From contig BCIO01000001.1 in the NCBI GenBank assembly GCA_001599975.1, positions 2,542,001-2,606,000 of the forward strand: a stretch of 64,000 bases of DNA, given 5' to 3'. The notes beneath the pieces were generated by a model that was not told where the DNA came from, ran no database searches, and saw only the letters and a program-made list of their open reading frames with translations. Shown piece after piece: positions 1-10,520 of this stretch; position 1 is the first letter of the stretch; the number at the start of each line of letters is the position of its first letter. Source of the DNA: Cystobasidiopsis lactophilus (Eukaryota; Basidiomycota; Agaricostilbomycetes; Agaricostilbales; Chionosphaeraceae). Position numbers and translations under genes: made by a program.

Positions 1-3000
1 CAACCATGCTGGATTCGGGTGGAGACAGGGCGACGAGTCCGTTGGTCGAATTGGCACCTTTAGCATCAATCACTACGACGCCCAAGTCACCTACTCCGTC
101 GAGGGCTTCCTCGAGGAAAACCGGGCAGCCATCTCTACCGACTTCGTTCTTCTCTTGGCTGGCAAGCCGTCGCCCAACAACCCGGAAGACGTGCTGGGCG
201 GGTCCACCGATGCCTTCATCAAGGAGTTGTTTGGTCGAGAACTGGCAGCGGCCACCGAAGCCGCCAAGAGCGAAGGAGAGGAGCTCGGCAGAAACAACAG
301 TGTTCAAGGCCGTCCATCCGCCAAGAATCTGCCGCCCAACCAGCAAGCCAAGGCGGTCGGGGGCGGCCCCAAAGCGCTCGAATTGCGGACCTTTGTCGGC
401 CCGTTCAATGACAGCCTCACCTTCCTGTTCCAAGCTCTACGGGAAAATCGGGTCTGGCTCGTTGCGTGTTTGAAACCCAACGACAGTGGACTGCCAGCGC
501 AGTGCGACGCCCGCTTGCTGAAGAGCCAGATCGGGGCCTTGGGAATTGCCGAGCTCTCGCGGCGGCTTACCGACGAATGGGCCATCAGCCTGACGCACAA
601 GGAGTTCTGGAACCGCTACTCTCGCGTTCCTAGGCTGGAAGAGTCGGCCGCAAAGTTTCACACCGCCGTCTTCACGGACAAGGCGCAGGGCATTCGTACT
701 GATCTGGGCTGGGGCGACCTCGACATGGCTATCGGCAAGTTCAAGGTGAGTCTCTCAACTTCAGACGTTCGTTAGAGCATTTTCTGATGATTCTCGTCAG
801 ATTTTCCTGAGCCATTCCAGCTTTCGGTTTCTGGAGGACAACCTGCGGACCATTGAGAGCCGGGAGGCGGCCTTCATGCAGGAGAAGGAGCGCCAGGTTG
901 CAGATGGCCAAGCTGGTCTCTTGCCGTCTTTCCCACCGCCGCAGCGCAAGGCGAGCCAGAATATGGACGAGGAGGTCGACGGTCGGCGCGGCTCAGTCGC
1001 CTTCCCCTCCGCCGACGATGATGCCGCATCTACCCTATACGCTCCGTCCACCATCATGTTCAAGGCAGAAAAGAAGACCTACGAACCGCCTGTTCCGGAC
1101 ATCCGAAAAGCCTACCTCAATGCCGACAAGCGCTTGCAGGGCGTCGAAGTTGTCAAGACCACGGCGTCCAGACGCCTTTGGATCATTCTGGCATTTCTGG
1201 TGACCTGGCCAATTCCTGGGTTCCTTCTCAGCTGGATTGGCGGGATGAAGCGGGGAGACGTCCGGATGGCCTGGAGGGAAAAGGTGCTGATCAACATCCT
1301 CATCTGGTTGCTCTGTGGCGCTCTCATCTTTATCATCGCCATCTTCGGAGTTCTCATCTGCCCGACCCAGCACGTCTACGCGATGTCGGAGCTGCAGAGC
1401 CATGGGTTCACCTCGGGGCATGCTTTGGTGGCCATTCGTGGCGAGGTGTTCGACTTGAGCCGGATAGCAAAAACACACAGGTTGGTTCCTCTTCGATAGT
1501 CAGCCAGATTTGAATCTTGTTTTGATCCCTCCCTCCTACAGCCCCGCTGTCGTCTCTACGATCTCGATCCTGAAGTATGCAGGCACGGATGCTTCCGCGC
1601 TCTTTCCCCAGCAGCTTTCGGCACTCTGCAATGGCGTCGGTGCATCCATGTCGCCTTGGCTCACTCTGAGCAGCTCCAACAACTCGGAACCGAACGCCAT
1701 TTATCACGACTTTCGTTACAGCGCCAGCTTCGAGGATGTAAGACCAGACTGGTACGAAGAAATGATGATCTCCCTGCGCTCTCGGTATCGGGTCGGTTTC
1801 CTAGGCTATACGCCTCATGCTGTGGCGCAACGTACGTCCTGGATGATGCTGAACTCGGCTTTTTATTGACGCCACGAGCCAGGCGCCTCCAAGAGCAAGA
1901 CTAGAAATACCGCGATAATTGACGGCATGGTGTACGACCTGACTCAATATGTGCAGAATAACGGAGGCGTCCCACTCTCACCGAATGGCACCCAGCCTCC
2001 CGAAATCGACGACACCATGTTTATGGACGACTCGGTGGTGCAACTGTTCGTCAATTCGGCGGGGCAGGACATCACCGAAGAGTTCTACGGCTTGAATCTC
2101 AGCGGCAAACAGCTGCGCAGGCAACAAGTCTGCTTGCGGAACATCTTTCTCGTGGGCAAAAAGGACAACCGAAATTCGCCGGCCTGCCTCTTTTCGCGAT
2201 ACATCTTGATCGCTCTGAGCGGCTTCATCGTGACTATCATTGCCTTCAAGTTCCTCGCCGCCCTCTCCTTTGGCGCATCGAAGCGCGCTCCTGAAGACCA
2301 CGAGAAGGCAGGTGTCCGCGCCTCAAAATCTTGTACAACCACTTATCGAGATGCTCTTCGTCATCACAGTTTGTGATACTTCAGCTCCCTTGTTACACAG
2401 AAGGCGAAGAGAGCCTGCGGAAGAGCATCGAGTCGCTGGCGGCGCTTAGATATGATGACAAGCGCAAGCTGATGGTCATCGTTTGCGACGGCAACATCGT
2501 CGGCAAGGGCAACGACCGGTCCACACCTCAAATTGTGCTCGACATTCTCGGTGTGAACCCAGAAATCGACCCTGAACCACTTAGCTTCATCTCGCTCGGT
2601 CAAGGCGCCCGCCAGCACAACATGGCCCGCATTTGGTCGGGCCTCTATGAACATCGTGGTCACGTCGTGCCTTTTATCGTTGTTGCCAAAGTCGGCCATC
2701 CCAACGAGCGCTCCCGTCCGGGCAACCGCGGCAAGAGAGACTCCCAGGTCTTCCTCATGCGCTTTCTGAATAAAGTCCACTTCAACCTGCCCATGGCGCC
2801 TGCAGAGCTCGAGATCTTCCATCAGATCAAGAACGTCATTGGCATCAATCCCGCCTTCTTCGAGTACCTCCTCTCGATCGATGCCGATACGACGTACGCA
2901 GCCATTTTCTCATTTGGCCATTTTATAAAATCTAATTCCAATACCAGCGTTCACCCGGACTCTTTGGCAAAGTTCATCGCCGCCTTCCTGCGTGATCGCC

Positions 3001-4698
3001 GTATCATAGCGGTCTGCGGAGAGACTGCCATCAGCAACGCCAAGAAGACCTTGGTGTCGATGCTTCAAGGTGACTACTGTCCTTTGCTCTCGGCTGAGCG
3101 CGGCTCACAAATGGTTACTAGTCTTCGAGTACTGGGTTAGGTAAGAGCTTTCGCCCCTCTGAAAGCCGTACGCCAGTAATGCCTTCCTCAGCCACAATCT
3201 GGCCAAAGCCTTTGAGTCTACATTTGGCGCTGTGACCTGCCTACGTACGGACTGTCTTTGTCTTATCTGATTGTTCGCTAAGCAAGCTTCGACAGCCGGC
3301 TGCTTCTCATGCTTCCGAATCAAAACTGCGGACCAAAAACCGCTCCTGTGTAGTTCTGCCATCGTGGACGCCTTTTCGATCAACCGGGTCGACACTCTGC
3401 ATCTCAAGAATCTTCTACACTTGGGTAAGACTTTGACCTCACAAATGGTCTTCATTCTCGTACTGACACAAGTCTCTAGGCGAAGATCGCTACCTGACCA
3501 CCTTATTGCTTCGGACCTATCCTGCTTACAAGACGTGCTTCGTCGCGGATGCAGTCGCTGAGACTGCTGCTCCAGAAGTGCGACGTTCTCCACCTTCCCT
3601 GATCAGTGTGATTGCTGAGGCGCTGTTTCGCTAGACCTGGAAGGTGCTGCTGTCTCAGCGGCGCCGCTGGATCAACTCGACTGTCCACAACCTTTTCGAA
3701 CTGGTCCTTGTCCGAGACCTTTGTGGCGTCTGCTGCTTCAGCATGCGCTTTGTCGTTTTGATCGACTTAATCTCCACCCTTGTGTCACCGGTCACCGTGG
3801 CCTACATTGGATATCTGATCTACTTGGTGGTCAAAGGCGGCACCTTTCCAGAGACCGCGATCATCATGCTAGGAGCCGTATACGGACTCCAGGCCGTGAT
3901 CTTCATTCTTCGAGGTCGGTTCGAGATGGTGGGCTGGCTCGTCATCTACATCCTCGCAATCGTTCGTTTGTTTCTTGAAGACCTTGGCGCGTTGACTCAA
4001 GCAATCCATTCTCTCAGCCAATATTTTCCTTCGTTCTGCCACTCTGGTCATTCTGGAGAATGGACAATGTCGGGTGGGGGTCGACAAGAGTGGTGGCTGG
4101 AGAACGCGGAAAGCGACTCTGGGTCCACGATGAAGGTCTGTCTGCACTTCTCTTCTGACTTCAAGGTCGGCTCAAGTCGTATATCCCAGGCGTTTTTGAC
4201 CCGGACGAAGTCCCAATGAAGACGTGGACCGAGTACGAGGACGAGCTTTGGGACCAGGACAGCGAAAACCAGTCGATCGGCTCCATCATCGAGCACGGCA
4301 AACGCCACAAGAACGATGCTGATTCCATCTACGGCTCGCATTACGAGTTTCCGGTCCACGCCTCTCGAGCTGGCACTCCTCTTGACTTTGCCCCTCACCG
4401 GTCGATGTCGCCTCGACCGACGCAACATTACTCCACTGGCTCGTTCGGATCGTCCAACTTGGTGCCCCTAGGCTTTCTCGGCTCTCTCCCTCAGCCAGAG
4501 CGTGCGCCGCGTGGCACAATGCCGAGCGACGAACAGATTCGAGACGACGTGCAACGGATGGTGGCGACTCATGATTTGAACATGGTCTCCAAGAAGTCGA
4601 TTCGACAGACTCTGGCAATAATGTACGGAATACCAGACATGGGCATCAAGACCCTGTTTACCAACGAGGCTATCGAGGAGGCTTTAGGGGAGGCCTGA
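1..4698 (+). CDS. Class V/VII chitin synthase with myosin motor-like domain (5' end outside window)
   Basis: Polymerises UDP-GlcNAc into chitin at the plasma membrane; the motor-like head helps place the enzyme at growing tips. The window opens inside the motor domain ([15 protein letters not shown] ends it near 850). A cytochrome-b5-like region and membrane helices follow (1180-1360). The catalytic part has [11 protein letters not shown] (about 2395), IDADTT (2880), the ICGET-like VCGET (3013), [14 protein letters not shown] (3480) and the product-site motif QRRRW (3655). Three membrane helices come next. The last 60 residues form a DEK_C domain ([14 protein letters not shown]), the usual end of this family. 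Clear introns include 746-800, 1481-1541, 1832-1882, 2894-2947 and 3578-3634. The one before CYTEGE fits best as a GC-AG intron at 2308-2369. Ustilago Mcs1 is the named relative. The N-terminus lies before base 1. Confidence 0.95.
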
Positions 4699-4961
4699 CC
4701 TCTGAGCTTTCGTCGTTCGCACATATCTTCGAAGTTCGATGTGGCTGTTGAAATGTGGGCAAATGTGCAGACAGACACCTTCTTTCATCGTTCTCCCAGA
4801 AAGCCTGAGCGGTCAAGCGGTCCGAATTAGCCGCAACCTGCGAGCGAGTCTCGGCAAGGCAGCCGTTACCAAGTTGCAAGGCTGCAAGGCGAGGCTTTCG
4901 GTTGCCGCCGTTTCAAATCAAGTGCCAAATACAAGAGAGCAATCCAGCTAAGCTTGAGATT

Positions 4962-5438
4962 ACAAGTTGACCGCGGCAGCCTTCTTCGCCCGCTTAGCCT
5001 GGGCCTTCTCCTCGGCCCGCCGCACCTTCTTGGACTGCATCTCCATCAGCTTGCACAGCTGTCTGAGCTTCTTCACGCGCTGAACTCTTCTCGTCTCCGC
5101 CTGCATGGCGCTGAGGTGACTATGCGCTTCAGCAAGAAATCTCGACTAGAGGGACACCGATGACAAACTCACTTCAGCTTGGCTTCGATGGTAGGCAGCG
5201 CTTGAAGCGAGCGCAAGAATGAGCCCGACAAGCGAGTGCCGTTGGTCAAGGCCTTGGAGCTGACGGGGTGCGAACAAGGCCCCATGTCGAGCACGTCGCA
5301 GGTGGCGCACCGGGAGCTTGTGCTGGGGTATGCGACTCTGCTTTGACAATCAGAACGCATTAAGGTGAAGGTAAAAGATGTCACTGACTCAAGAGGCAGA
5401 GGAGCCGTTGTATCATCCGATGAGGAGTATCCTTCCAT
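4962..5438 (-). CDS. Small basic protein of unknown function
   Basis: Not recognised. The start chosen is the ATG giving MEGYSSSDDTTAPLPLES; an alternative in-frame start lies about 20 bases upstream. One intron is supported (about 5106-5167 on the minus strand, GTGAGT...CAG), joining a first exon ending LQALPTIEAKL to a last exon beginning AMQAETRRVQRVKKLRQ. The product is about 140 residues. The N-terminal half is Ser/Thr-rich with three cysteines (RCATCDVLDMGPC). The C-terminal third is a strongly basic, probably helical segment (KKVRRAEEKAQAKRAKKA) that could bind nucleic acid or be nuclear. It converges on the chitin synthase 3' end, leaving about 260 bases between them. It could be a fungus-specific small nuclear protein. 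Confidence 0.55.
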
Positions 5439-5661
5439 TGATAGAGTGATGGGGTGCAAGTCTTTGATCTACCGACGACGGAGAGGTGATTCGATTCAAA
5501 AGAGCAGTAGTACTTGGGGCAGATGGTGGAAGAAGGAGAAAGAGCGAAATCAGAGCAGGTCATTCACGAGCCGTTGAAAGCTTAATTCGGGCAGCTTGTG
5601 AAATCCGTCAGAGCGCTGCCGAAATGCGGGTCATCGAATCACGCTGACACAACACGCAATC

Positions 5662-6098
5662 TCAGACGCGTAAGCAGCAACCGAATCTCGAGTTCAAGGC
5701 CAGCTGCGAGAGAAAAGTGTGGGTGGCAAACGCGCTCGAGTCACCGCATAGAGTCCTGAAGCGCCCAGCATTGGAGTGTTGCCTCTGCCGCTTACAATAG
5801 AGGCAACTTGCCTTGAAGGCCAGACTGTCGCAACGCTCACAGGAAGCCAGCTGGTGCACCACCTTCCTCGGCAACAAGCCAGGCTGCTTCGAGAACCCAA
5901 AGCTGTCCCATCCTGGAAGTAAAGAGCAGGGAACCGTGTATACAGCGGCGAGCAGGAGCTGGTGCCGCGATAATCCTCAGCGGCTGGGTAGACTGTCGAC
6001 AGCCCGGCGCTGCCTTGGGCGAAGGCGACAAGCGCGAACAAGTCCAAATGCGAGGCTACAGCTTGAAGCACGTCGTGATCTAGCTCCAAGAAAGGCAT
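5662..6098 (-). CDS. Putative F-box-like / zinc-ribbon protein
   Basis: Doubtful gene model. The ATG at 6098 gives MPFLELDHDVLQAVASHLDL, which has the leucine spacing of a degenerate F-box. Downstream, in another frame after a likely acceptor (ttccag at about 5915), comes a Cys-rich stretch with CERCDSLAFKASCLYCKRQ, a possible CxxC...CxxC zinc site. The donor joining these two pieces could not be fixed, so exon edges are uncertain and the true 3' end may differ. It is read away from enolase, with about 240 bases between the two starts. If real, it would be a substrate adaptor of an SCF-type ubiquitin ligase. It could also be two unrelated fragments. Confidence 0.35.
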
Positions 6099-6340
6099 CC
6101 TTTATGGTCTGAGAGCTGCGCAGGCGCTCGTTTGGCGCTACTTCGGAACTCAACGCCCAGTAAAGAAGAGCAGGGCCTTGAGGATCTGAGTCGTTCAAGG
6201 GCTAGGGATCAATGCAGGACTCTTCTGAGAGCGGTGAACAATTAAGTCGAGTCAGAACCAGAGGCCAGATTTCGGGCACACTGCTGCGAGGGCTTCGACC
6301 CGGGTTGGAACAAGACCAAGACCTTTCCGTCCTCGCAAAA

Positions 6341-8454
6341 ATGTCCATCACCGCCGTCAAAGCCAGACAAGTGGGTTGACTGCTACGAGACCACACAGAG
6401 CCAGATGACTGATCCCTGGTTGCGCAGATCTTCGACTCTCGGTGCGTTCATCGCAAAGCCCTCTGCTGCTGTTGTGACGCACTCACACCTTTACCCGGTC
6501 TCGCAGAGGCAACCCGACCGTCGAGGTCGATGTCACCACTGCCAAAGGTGAATCTTTTGGTGGCCGCGCCTCAGCGGAGAGCTGATACAGAGAGCCCAGG
6601 CGTCTTCACGGCCTGCGTCCCTTCCGGAGCTTCGTGAGCATCCTTTGCCTTGAACCGCCGCCAGCTTGAGCTCACCGTCCACCAAGCACCGGTGTTCATG
6701 AGGCTGTCGAGCTCAGGGATGGCGGCAAGGCCTGGATGGGCAAGGGTGAGCAGCCATCCCTCTCAAATTTTGTGCCCCTTATCTTGGGCTCGTTGGGGCC
6801 TCGTTCTGATTCGCTCTGGCTGCCCGTTGCAGGTGTCACCAAGGCCGTCAGCAACGTCAACGATATCTTGGGCCCCGCTTTGATCAAGTCCGGCATCAAG
6901 GCCACCGAGCAGGAGGCGCTCGACAAGCTCCTCATCGACACCGACGGCACCCCTAACAAGGGCAAGCTCGGCGCCAACGCCATCTTGGGCATCAGCATGG
7001 CCGCTGCCAGGGCCGGTGCCGCCGAGAAGGTAAGGATTTGCTCTTCAGGCTGGCCCGGTGCTGGCCCGTGTTTTGTTTCGCCGAGAGCTCACCTTTTTTG
7101 CGGCAACCCACAGGGCGTCCCTCTCTACCAGCACTTCGCCGAGCTCGCCGGCGTCAAGCCCCCTTACACCCTGCCCGTCCCGTGCTTCAACGTCATCAAC
7201 GGCGGCTCCCACGCCGGCAACGCCCTCGCCTTCCAGGAGTTCATGATCGCGCCCACCGGCGCCACCAGCTTCGAGGAGTCGATGCAGATGGGCTCCGAGG
7301 TCTACCACAACCTCAAGACCGTCATCAAGAAGAAGTACGGCATCGATGCTACCAATGTCGGCGACGAGGGAGGATTCGCCCCCAACGTCAAGTCCGCCGA
7401 GGAGGCCCTCGACATCCTCACCGAGGCCATCGCCAAGGCTGGCTACACCGGCAAGGTCTCGATCTGCATGTGCGTTCTTGTCTCATCCTTCTGCTGCTAC
7501 TCTGAGACTCAACCCTCTTCGTCATGCAGGGATGTTGGTGTGTCTCTATGTCCTTTTCCACTGTCCGTCGCCATCAGCCACTTATATAAATGAATTCAGC
7601 TTCGTCCGAGTTCTACAAGGAGTGAGTTGCGGATGGAATTGTGCAAGTCGTTCGTTGCTCAAGCCGTCTTGTGTTCACAGCGGCGAATACGACTTGGACT
7701 TCAAGAACCCCAACTCTGACAAGAGCAAGTTCCTGTCCGGCAAGGCACTCGCCGAGAACTACGTCGCCATGGTCAAGAAGTACGGCATCATCTCGATCGA
7801 GGACCCGTTCGACCAGGACGACTGGGAGGCGTGGTCCCACTTCACGGCCACCGCTGGCATCCAGATTGTCGGCGACGACTTGACCGTCACCAACGTCGAG
7901 CGCATCAAGACCGCCGTCGAGAAGAAGGCTTGCAACTGTAGGTGCTTCGACCTGCTGCTCTGCCTTTCCAGGCTCATTTCTACGGTTTCTTCTACAGCTC
8001 TCTTGCTCAAGGTCAACCAGATCGGCAGCATCACCGAGTCCATCAACGCGTGCGTACCGTTCTAGAAATTTGGGCCAGCCGGCTCACCGAGCTATCGGAT
8101 TATTTAGCGCCAAGCTCGCCTTCGCGTCCGGCTGGACTGTCATGGTCAGCCACCGATCCGGCGAGACTGAGGTACTTTTCATCGCTGCATGGGCCGAATT
8201 GCAGTATCTCACGCGTCGATTCTCCAGGACACCACCATCGCTGATTTGGTCGTTGCTCTGGGAGTGAGCACTCGAGCCCACCCTATTGACACTGCCCATT
8301 CTGACCTTCTGAACCTCAGGCCGCCCAAATCAAGTCCGGCGCCCCCGCCCGCTCAGAACGTGTGGCCAAGTACAACCGTCTGCTCAAAATCGCCGACGAG
8401 GTCTCCAACTCGACCTACGGCGGCCTTGCTGCTTTCAACAAGGGCTCCAAGTAA
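6341..8454 (+). CDS. ENO1: Enolase (2-phosphoglycerate dehydratase)
   Basis: Interconverts 2-phosphoglycerate and phosphoenolpyruvate in glycolysis in the cytosol. The start is [10 protein letters not shown], followed by IFDSR and [14 protein letters not shown], the canonical enolase N-terminus. Key motifs are [31 protein letters not shown], a GDEGGFAPN loop, [19 protein letters not shown], the enolase signature [11 protein letters not shown], and SHRSGETED. The C-terminus is [15 protein letters not shown]...AAFNKGSK. The gene has about ten short introns. One exon is only eight bases long (7530-7537), supplying part of the AMDVAS sequence. Length and order match full enolases, so the gene looks intact. 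Its intron density is unusual for such a highly expressed gene in yeasts but normal in basidiomycetes. Confidence 0.98.
7530..7537 (+). other. ENO1: 8-nt microexon inside enolase
   Basis: The upstream exon ends at 7469 (gatctgcat, before gtgcgt). An AG acceptor ends at 7529 and a GTGTGT donor starts at 7538, leaving ggatgttg. The next exon starts at 7600 after ttcag. Joining the three exons reads IC-M-D-V-A-SSEFYK, which is the invariant enolase sequence at this place. Skipping the eight bases would shift the frame. Confidence 0.88.
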
Positions 8455-8640
8455 AAGGGCTTCTCTCAATGCGTTCAAGGGCGAGGACATCGGGTCTCAT
8501 AAAGGCATGAAAAGAAGAAAACATTCATAGCGAATTCAATCGTCATCTAAAAGCGAAAGCGCCCGTGGAGGTGTGATAGTACAAGCACGAAGGGCCAATT
8601 TATTGGTACAAGTTACCGCCGTCAAGACGATTCCACAGTA

Positions 8641-10222
8641 TCATCGGGTGGCGCTCTTCTCGCCCGGGATCTTAACGGCTTTGGCTTTTAGCTTGGCGGA
8701 CAGCTTTTTCTTGTTGATCTGCGCCCTTTCGCCGACCTTTTCGGATCGGAGCTGGATGGTGGCCAGGCGCTGCGCCGTCGAGACCTTGTTCAAGTCTTCA
8801 AGCACTTTCTCTTCGTCCATCTTCAGCTCATCCATTTTAGAGCCTGTACGACGCGGAAGGGTTAGAACAGATGAGGCATGAATCGACAACGGCTAATCGG
8901 GCCTCACCGACACGTTCTTCGATAGCAGAGACCAAGTCGACGTCGCCCTCTGTGATGATGCTGACTGCCACACCGCCCTTGCCTGCTCGCGCTGTACGAC
9001 CGACCCGATGAACGTAGTCGTCCGGTTCCCTCGGAAGGTCCCAGTTGATGACCACCTGCACTTGCGGGATGTCCAAGCCTCGGCTTCCAACATCGGTCGC
9101 AATCAGCAGAGGCACGCTGCTGGCTCGGAAGGCCGATAAGGACGAGAGGCGCTCTTTCTGCGTAAGATAGGAGTGCAAGGCGGCGTTGGGAATGTCCAGC
9201 TCGGTGAAGACGGCAGACAGGTGAGCCGCGGTCTTGCAGCGCGAGACGAAAAGGATGCATTGAGGCAATGACTGAAGCTCGTTGGGCTCTTCTGCGACCT
9301 CTTTTCTTGAACTGGGACGACCATCCGGTTTCTTGAGCTTTGCGGATTGCCGGTTGCGACCAGGCTTGGCTCCGGTCATGGCGCAAAGGTGCGACATGAG
9401 GTGGTACAAGTAGCAATCGCGGACTGTCGCTGGAACAAACAGATATTTTTGCTCCAGCTTGGATGGGATTGAGATCCTGACACCCATCCTTGTTAGTCAC
9501 AACACCGCTAAGAAGAAAAAGCGCATACTGGTCCTTTGACAAGTGAGCGAAAGGTGGCTCTTTCCCCGGCAAGGGTGGCTTGTTTTGAAGGGCCAAGATC
9601 GAATCTGAGACTGTAGCCGTGAAAAGGAGAGTCTGCCGATCGGCAGACATCTCCTTGATGATGCCCCCGAGTTCAGCTGCAAACGATGGTGCAAGCAGGC
9701 GGTCTGCCTCATCTAGGACCAAAAATCGGGTCCTTGAAAGTGACCATTCGCCATGCGCGCTGGAAAGCAAGTCAAGCAATCGACCTGGGGTGGCGACAAC
9801 GACGTGAGGCCGCCGCCGAAGTGCCGCCGCCTGTTCCATCATGTCCAAACCGCCAACTATGCACACTGAGCTTAGTCCAACTGCTGATCCTAGCGCTTGA
9901 AACTGTTCGTGAATCTGAAAGGCCAGCTCCCTGCTTTTCTCTTGAGCTCCTCCGTTTCGAGTTCACGACGCTTGAAAGCCCACCTTGTAGGTGTTAAAAC
10001 CAGCGCGAACAGCCCAAAGGGATCTTGTTGCAGTGACTGCAGGATGGGCAAGGCGAAAGCCATCGTTTTGCCAGAGCCAGTTTGCGCATTGCCAATGCAG
10101 TCGCGACCAGCCAGAATGGCCGGGATGCAAGCAGCTTGGACCTCAGTCGGCAATCGAATTGCCATCAGCTGAAGCGCCTTGACTAGGAACGAATCCAGCC
10201 CAAGCTCTTGGAACGTCGCCAT
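8641..10222 (-). CDS. DBP8: DEAD-box RNA helicase, DBP8/DDX49 type
   Basis: ATP-dependent RNA helicase acting in 40S (18S rRNA) maturation in the nucleolus. The start [17 protein letters not shown] carries the Q-motif region. Then come [14 protein letters not shown], motif I AQTGSGKT, motif Ia PTRELA (split by an intron), [10 protein letters not shown], motif II VLDEADR, and motif III as FTATV rather than SAT. The second RecA domain follows with [28 protein letters not shown], and [13 protein letters not shown]. The C-terminal tail is Lys-rich. An upstream in-frame ATG at about 10276 would add about 18 residues; I chose 10222 because family members start close to the Q motif. Introns interrupt the middle. 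It diverges from the zinc-cluster factor across 298 bases. Assignment to DBP8 rather than a sister group rests on overall pattern. Confidence 0.88.
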
Positions 10223-10490
10223 GCCACTCCAAGGGCCCGCGGGGCTTCTTGCTTCTGGGTGGCGATTTTTTCTCACTGGGCCAACTTGTGGTGCGGTTTG
10301 CCAAAAGTTTGCTCGTCTTGCACTCTCCAGTCCTTTGCCAGTGTCTATTATTCGATGATAGCTTCTGCAGCAAGTTCAATAATGTAACACGAGCCGTTCG
10401 CCACCTCAAGGCGGCTAAAAAGGAACACGGCGCGGCTGCGGCTGGGGTCGCATTTGCGAACTCCCCTCAACAGCGAATCTTTTTGTCGTC

Positions 10491-10498
10491 TATAAAGA
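10491..10498 (+). promoter_or_regulatory. TATA-like box of the Zn2Cys6 gene
   Basis: The sequence tataaaga lies 30 bases before the ATG chosen at 10521, in the spacer shared with the divergent helicase gene. This is an inference from sequence and spacing only. Confidence 0.35.
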
Positions 10499-10520
10499 GC
10501 GACACCCTGGGCTACTGTCT

